Assembly: GCA_020742395.1 (NCBI GenBank)
Contig: DYWZ01000094.1
Location: 1 to 58,202, forward strand
Direction of reading: 5' to 3'
DNA from: Enterococcus columbae
GTDB taxonomy: Bacteria; Bacillota; Bacilli; Lactobacillales; Enterococcaceae
Length of the DNA: 58,202 nucleotides
This document shows positions 53,871 to 58,202 of this stretch, piece after piece; positions within the stretch are counted from its first letter, which is position 1; every line of letters starts with the position of its first letter. The position numbers and the translations under genes were made by a program. The notes beneath the pieces were generated by a model. That model did no database searches, was not told the DNA's origin, and saw nothing but the letters and a program-made list of their open reading frames with translations.

Positions 53871-54278
53871 TTATTTATATTGTTCATTAATTACTCTTCG
53901 ATCACGATACCACACTTCTATATGATTAGTGTATTTACTGGCAACCTCTTTTTTAAAGGTATGTTCTAACCATTGTTCAAAATGCTCATCAAACTGCTCA
54001 CGGTTAATTATTTTATTTACTAATTTACTATCAGATACACTATCATCATATTCAGAAGCAAGCGACGGTATTTTTATAACAATACTTTTATATGGCTTTT
54101 CATCATAAAAAATTGCATTTTCCGTTTTTACTTCAACGTCTTTAACATTCATAAAAAGACCTTGTAAATTCAATTCACGTTTTAACTCTTCTTTTTTTGA
54201 AAATTGGTGAAACCCAATAAAAACTGAAGCGATAAACGCTAATAATATAGCTACTGCCCGATAATTACTTTTCTTCAT
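53871..54278 (-). CDS. membrane-anchored protein of unknown function
   Basis: 135 residues: N-terminal helix RAVAILLAFIASVFIGFHQF anchors a small extracytoplasmic domain (VKTENAIFYDEKPYKSIVIK; EQWLEHTFKKEVASKY). It overlaps the stop of the upstream gene (TAATG), so the pair is coupled. The motif IVIKIPSLASEYDD resembles ITIYIPKLINYSP of that neighbour, so the two may be diverged paralogues. No family recognised. Confidence 0.7.
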   Translation of the reverse strand: MKKSNYRAVAILLAFIASVFIGFHQFSKKEELKRELNLQGLFMNVKDVEVKTENAIFYDEKPYKSIVIKIPSLASEYDDSVSDSKLVNKIINREQFDEHFEQWLEHTFKKEVASKYTNHIEVWYRDRRVINEQYK

Positions 54279-55020
54279 TAATCTCTTTTCTCAACTTTCC
54301 AATTATTTTTATAAACAGTCCATTTCAAATCTTTTTTTATAAGTTTTGCTTTTAACCGATAGTCTTCACTAAATATCAGATTTTTTTTAACTGAAAATAC
54401 CGTATCAATTACAACCATATTTTTTTTGTATGGATCAAAAGTAAATTTATTGGTTGAAAGCCATTTTTTGAATTTAAGATTATTTTCTGTATATAATTTC
54501 TCTTTAATCATATTAGTTATTTCGTTTTTACTTGATTGATCTAAATCCAAATATGTTTCTTTATCACCATCTGAGTATCTCACTACATTATCACCATCGT
54601 AGAGTATTGTTACTGTTTCACTAGCTTTTTGTGCCATTTCAAGATTAAGTGATTCTGTGAAAGCATTCTTTAATTCATTTCTCTGACTTTCATCATCAAA
54701 AATTGGAGAATAATTAATCAATTTAGGGATATAGATAGTAATCTCTTTTTCTCTTGTAGAAAACCACTGCATTAGTCCATTCTGCGGTGTTATCCCAATA
54801 TCACTACCATTAATTGCAGAGTACGCATCTCTAACATCTATATATTCGCTTATTGCTTTTTTTGTTCATACCATGGAGACAATCTTTGAAAAAACCAACT
54901 AAAAATTGGACCAAGCACAAAGACCGAAACTAGAACCAATATAATTAAATTAATTATTACGTATAAAAAACTTTTTATATCTAGCTTTAATAGTTTTAAA
55001 ATTTTTTTACTGCCCATCAT
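54278..55020 (-). pseudogene. membrane-anchored protein of unknown function, frameshifted at A7
   Basis: ATG 55020 (AAGAGGAG site) reads MMGSKKILKLLKLDI, a membrane helix LYVIINLIILVLVSVFVLG, then ..WYEQKK and an A7 tract (54857-54863) leading to TAA at 54850. With eight A the frame continues AISEYIDVRDAYSAINGSD, GITPQNGLMQWFSTREKEI and on to 54278, giving about 247 residues. The present downstream frame starts only at ATG 54772 without a ribosome site, so it is not independent. Extracytoplasmic domain of unknown type, followed by a possible paralogue. Confidence 0.7.
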
Positions 55021-55177
55021 TTTTAACTCCTCTTTAATTGTATAAACATTATTTCATAAAATATAACAACAGATAAATTATACCATTTTAGTTATCTTAT
55101 TTATAGATGTAATCGGTGTCACTTTTAAAATAATTCTATTTCGTTTTATAAAAAATTATGCTAAAAGTGTTAATTTA

Positions 55178-55663
55178 TTAATTTTCAAAGTACTCATTCA
55201 CATCTTTTCTATCATGAAACACAATGATAGCTTTCTCTTTACTATATTCTGCTAACAGCTTCCAAATGGCTGGTCTTTGCACAACTGGAAAATCTAAAAT
55301 CCATTGTTGAAATTCATTATCAAATTCTTCTTCAATCCACGGCATATCTTCACGAGGCTGACCAATGCGCTGCTTCACGCTCTCAAAGCACACTTCACTA
55401 GGTAGGTCTAAGAAAAATACCGTATCACAAGCAGCCAAACGTAACTCCAAGGTATTTAGGTAATTTCCATCGATAATCCAGCATGCTTGCTTTGTAATTG
55501 CTTTTTGAGCCTCAATAAATTCGGCCATTGTAATCGTCGTTTGATCAGCACGATGCCAGAGCTGATCTAAATAATACAGAGGTAATTGTAATTTATCGCG
55601 CAATTTTCGTGCAAAGGTACTCTTACCTGCCCCCGGACAGCCAATCACAACAATCTTTTGCAT
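55178..55663 (-). CDS. P-loop kinase-like protein (FlaR/topology modulation family)
   Basis: 161 residues. Walker A GCPGAGKSTFARKL at residues 8-21, then LPLYYLDQLWHR and WIIDGNYLNTLELRLA, the pattern of the 'DNA topology modulation protein FlaR' family related to adenylate kinases. Despite the name, members probably phosphorylate a small molecule. ATG 55663 behind GGAGGATAAG. Stands alone. Confidence 0.88.
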   Translation of the reverse strand: MQKIVVIGCPGAGKSTFARKLRDKLQLPLYYLDQLWHRADQTTITMAEFIEAQKAITKQACWIIDGNYLNTLELRLAACDTVFFLDLPSEVCFESVKQRIGQPREDMPWIEEEFDNEFQQWILDFPVVQRPAIWKLLAEYSKEKAIIVFHDRKDVNEYFEN

Positions 55664-55736
55664 TTCTTATCCTCCCAACTTCCAAAGTAAGCTATCTAAC
55701 GCTTATCTTCCAAACACTTCTTACTCATATCTTAAC

Positions 55737-55775
55737 AAAAAAAACGTTTGAATAGACTATCCAAACGCCAAAAAA
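55737..55775 (-). terminator. terminator of the PfkB-type kinase gene
   Basis: CGTTTG pairs with CAAACG, followed by U8 on the minus strand. Confidence 0.75.
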
Positions 55776-55778
55776 GTT

Positions 55779-56666
55779 TTAAAATCTACGTAATTTTTGA
55801 TAGGTTTTGCTTTCTAATAAGCAGCCGGTCACCTGCACGACTTCTCCTGCCACTTGATTGGCAAATACTAGACTTTGGTGTAAATTCTTACCAGACAAAA
55901 CACCTGCTAAAAAGCCGGCAGCATGACTATCCCCGGCACCTAATGTATCACATACTGGAACCTTCTCTTGACTGACCCTTAGCCAAGTACCGTCATAAGC
56001 AATCACACCATCCGCGCCTAAAGTAACTATAACTAAACTCTGAGTCCAACTATACAGCCGTTCAATCGCTGGCTGCAATTCATTTTCACCACTCATCAGA
56101 TAAGCTTCTTGCTCGTTTAAATGTAAAATTGGCTGATAACTCAGTAGTTTTTGACACCTCTTTGGCGCAATTTTATCCACTCTAGGACCTGGACAAAAAA
56201 CAATTTTCCCTGAGAAATTAGCCAACGAATCCACTAAATCCTCACCAGTCGGCTCTTCTACTTCCAGTCCACAAAGATACAGATAGCTATAACTAGCTAG
56301 ATCATAGCTATCTAACCAAGCAGGCTGAAAGCGATACTCAACGCCATGATAAGATAGAAAACTGCGCTCACCATCCACTTCGATAAAACAATAGCAGCAG
56401 CCATTGTCACCAGCTACTCGCATCACTGGTAACTGTTGTTTGGTTAATTCCTGTGCGACAAAATCTCCGTACACGCCTTGACCAACAGGCGATAAAAAGT
56501 CAAAGTCAGCTCCTAAGCCTTTTAAAGTTGCGGCCACATTAAATGCACAGCCACCAATTTGCATTTTTTGCGCTTTAATCTGCACATCTGCCTCACGAGT
56601 TGGCAATCTATCTGTATATATGAAACAATCACAAACCGAAGAACCTATAACTAAGCATTTACTCAT
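55779..56666 (-). CDS. PfkB-family carbohydrate/nucleoside kinase
   Basis: 295 residues. N-terminal GSSVCDCFIYTDRLP and GGCAFNVAATLKGLGA, and the C-terminal signature DTLGAGDSHAAGFLAG with the catalytic Asp, all intact. Most similar in pattern to ribokinase/pseudouridine kinase-type members; the sugar is not predictable. It is unusually Cys-rich (GDNGCCYCF). ATG 56666. No linked sugar transporter or hydrolase is visible. Confidence 0.9.
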   Translation of the reverse strand: MSKCLVIGSSVCDCFIYTDRLPTREADVQIKAQKMQIGGCAFNVAATLKGLGADFDFLSPVGQGVYGDFVAQELTKQQLPVMRVAGDNGCCYCFIEVDGERSFLSYHGVEYRFQPAWLDSYDLASYSYLYLCGLEVEEPTGEDLVDSLANFSGKIVFCPGPRVDKIAPKRCQKLLSYQPILHLNEQEAYLMSGENELQPAIERLYSWTQSLVIVTLGADGVIAYDGTWLRVSQEKVPVCDTLGAGDSHAAGFLAGVLSGKNLHQSLVFANQVAGEVVQVTGCLLESKTYQKLRRF

Positions 56667-56786
56667 TTTTATCTAGCCTCAATATCGTATATTTTATAAA
56701 AATTATAGGCTTATATTTCAGTTAATTCAACAAATTCAAAACGAAATTGCTAAAAGAAAGTTGGATTGTTCGTGTTTGTTTAATGT

Positions 56787-57299
56787 TTATTTACTCAACG
56801 TTAAATCAAGCTGCATCAGGATAAAATCCAAATATCGTTGATTCATTTTAAAAAATCTTGGTAGCTCACCAATTTTTTTAAAGCCAAATTTTTCATATAA
56901 ATGAATTGCTGCTGCATTTTCACAAGCCACCTCTAATTCCAACAATTCTAACTGTTCGACCTGCTTAGCGTATGCAATCAAAGCAGTTAATAAAGCGTTG
57001 CCCACACCTTGATTTTGATACTCGGCCAAAACACTAATCCCTAATGTTGCTCGATGCGCCATTTTTGTCTTTGGATAAATTTGCAGATTAATTAATCCAA
57101 TGATCTTCCCCTCGAGCTTATAACAAAAATAGACCGTATTTGCGCTTGCTAATTGCTGAAGAATCGCTTGTTCAAATTCAGCCAAGCTAAGCGTTAAACC
57201 AGATGAATCAAAAGTTAGGTAATCGGTTTGTTTCGCAATTGTATTTAGATACTGATATATTGCAGCAATATCCTGCTTTTTGACTAATTCTATACCCAT
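56787..57299 (-). CDS. GNAT family N-acetyltransferase
   Basis: 170 residues from ATG 57299; the GTG upstream lies in the ribosome site TAGGTG. Acetyl-CoA loop AEYQNQGVGNALLTALIAYA, then LELEVACENAAAIHLYEKFG, typical of YkwB/RimI-like GNATs. It starts 9 bases after another GNAT gene; the pair forms an operon. Confidence 0.88.
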   Translation of the reverse strand: MGIELVKKQDIAAIYQYLNTIAKQTDYLTFDSSGLTLSLAEFEQAILQQLASANTVYFCYKLEGKIIGLINLQIYPKTKMAHRATLGISVLAEYQNQGVGNALLTALIAYAKQVEQLELLELEVACENAAAIHLYEKFGFKKIGELPRFFKMNQRYLDFILMQLDLTLSK

Positions 57300-57308
57300 C
57301 GCTTTCAC

Positions 57309-58067
57309 CTACAATCTCACAATGCGCCATTTGCCGACTCGGTTATAGCCTAAGCGTTCATAGATGCGGGCTGCAATCGGATTTTCATAAAATAGACAAG
57401 GCGCTTTACCCTCTGCTAATAAATCTGCGGTTAATTTGGCCACAGTTTGTTGCGCATAGCCATGATTTCTAAAAGGCGCTAAGGTAGCCACACCGACTAG
57501 CATGGCTAAACCAGGACATTCCGCAGTACTTCTAGCAATCGAAACAATTTTCCCATCTACTCTAACGCCATAGACACGATCTAGTTTTTTCGCCAAACTT
57601 TCTTGGATTTCATCGGGGTTCGCTGAAAAGTTTTTAAAAGCACTTTTAAAAACCTCTGAAATTTCTTGCGCGTCTTCAGGACCAAACGATTCAACGGCTG
57701 TCATTTCAGGTGCATTTTTTAGTTCTTTGCATTGTGAGAAGTAACATAATACATTCTCTCTTGCAGTAAAGTCATATTTTGCCACCAAACTCGCTTCCCC
57801 ATTAATATGTGTAACCTGGTGACGTTCAACTAACTCTGCGACAAATTCAGGATAAGTTCTACCTTCATCGCTTTGGACCAACAAACTATTTCGATAACGT
57901 AAGACTAAGCCGTGAATTCCCGTTTCATCTTCGTCAATATAGATATCCTGTACTTCAGAATCAAAGCCATAATTGTACAAATCACCGATAATAAATAAAT
58001 TTAACGCAGGTTTTCGATAGAGATAATCTGTAACTTTTTCACGATCTGCTTCGACACATTTATGCAT
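57309..58067 (-). CDS. GNAT family N-acetyltransferase
   Basis: 252 residues with a diverged N-terminal half (RKPALNLFIIGDLYNYGF) and a C-terminal GNAT domain: GVATLAPFRNHGYAQQTVAK, then ENPIAARIYERLGYNRVG. The two-part layout recalls the FR47-like/ZwfA type acyltransferases. Substrate unknown. ATG 58067 follows AAGGAGATGAGG. Confidence 0.88.
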   Translation of the reverse strand: MHKCVEADREKVTDYLYRKPALNLFIIGDLYNYGFDSEVQDIYIDEDETGIHGLVLRYRNSLLVQSDEGRTYPEFVAELVERHQVTHINGEASLVAKYDFTARENVLCYFSQCKELKNAPEMTAVESFGPEDAQEISEVFKSAFKNFSANPDEIQESLAKKLDRVYGVRVDGKIVSIARSTAECPGLAMLVGVATLAPFRNHGYAQQTVAKLTADLLAEGKAPCLFYENPIAARIYERLGYNRVGKWRIVRL

Positions 58068-58115
58068 GTCGCCTCATCTCCTTCTAATATTTTGGTTCTA
58101 TGATATTTAGTGTTG

Positions 58116-58202
58116 TTACTCAAATTGAGGATAACGCTGAATATCTTTTTTGTTTGAAACGATAGAAAAAGACATCTGTTTCCTCTATAATTAAGTCGAC
58201 CA
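58116..58202 (-). other. possible gene end or small ORF at the right edge
   Basis: Two overlapping minus-strand readings exist. One runs in from the edge and ends at 58120 (VDLIIEETDVFFYRFKQKR..), possibly the tail of a gene outside the window. The other is a 19-codon ORF from ATG 58175 (AGAGGAAAC site; MSFSIVSNKKDIQRYPQFE) ending at 58116. Neither can be settled without flanking sequence. Confidence 0.3.

Noticed and set aside
1..58202. IS elements, CRISPR arrays, tRNA or rRNA genes
   Set aside because: No transposase-like protein, regular direct-repeat array, cloverleaf or conserved rRNA block was seen on either strand.

Overview
The window is low-GC Firmicutes DNA, most likely Enterococcus or a close relative in the Lactobacillales. 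The grounds are strong purine-rich ribosome binding sites, intrinsic terminators in most gaps, a pediocin-type (enterocin A-like) immunity gene, an Lsa-like ABC-F gene, a fluoride-type CLC gene of the kind known from enterococci, the TcyP cystine carrier and the UPF0237/UPF0210 pair. The genus call is inference. I see no rRNA or tRNA gene, CRISPR array, IS element or prophage.

Layout. 1-4100 is an AT-rich accessory region on the minus strand. It holds an AgrA-like LytTR regulator cut by the window edge, a BcrA/LanF-type ABC ATPase with its permease, the last ~42 codons of a peptide-exporter ATPase, a frameshifted small ORF carrying an FxLD box like class I lantibiotic leaders, a frameshifted secreted protein followed by a 30-residue membrane peptide, and the wreck of one or two HTH regulators. 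I read it as a decaying bacteriocin-type locus. 4255-8645 has lepA, an orphan bacteriocin immunity gene and a YtrA-type GntR/ABC operon with a clear promoter-operator. 8845-13882 has a 1413-residue fused CoA-dehydratase activase divergent from a TetR gene, with operator-like dyads between them. 13936-17333 holds yajQ, a nuclease-XPD helicase fusion and a lipoprotein.

17544-22033 is housekeeping: an MBL hydrolase, a histidine phosphatase and uppP in one operon; the PiT/DUF47 phosphate pair; and rpsT. 22089-26612 is holA and the late competence operon comEA-comEB-comEC, in which comEA is frameshifted at its start and a terminator-like hairpin follows comEB. 26728-33844 has a HAD phosphatase, the UPF0210/UPF0237 pair, a LysM-3D wall protein, a CLC-F gene under a fluoride riboswitch, a YaeR-like VOC protein and a J-domain gene broken by an in-frame stop. 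33888-42740 is transport: TcyP, MgtE under an M-box Mg riboswitch, a uracil permease, and an ABC-F gene behind a leader peptide and alternative hairpins. 42810-52022 has a P1B-4 metal ATPase with a divergent MerR gene, a broken MATE pump, a broken nucleotide-sugar-like protein, an LDH-like enzyme, a deformylase, and a truncated LURP-one/YdbT pair. 52090-58202 is a run of small enzymes (GNATs, VOC, arginase-fold, P-loop, PfkB) and a pair of unknown membrane-anchored proteins.

Two patterns cut across the window. At least three genes are frameshifted exactly at A7 tracts where eight A would restore the reading frame. Four genes carry an in-frame TAA with clear coding sequence on both sides. These are either real decay or, for the homopolymers, assembly undercalls, and reads should be consulted before any are called pseudogenes. 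The most informative regulatory finds are the fluoride riboswitch-CLC-F unit, the M-box with a 72-codon ORF overlapping mgtE, and the ABC-F attenuator.
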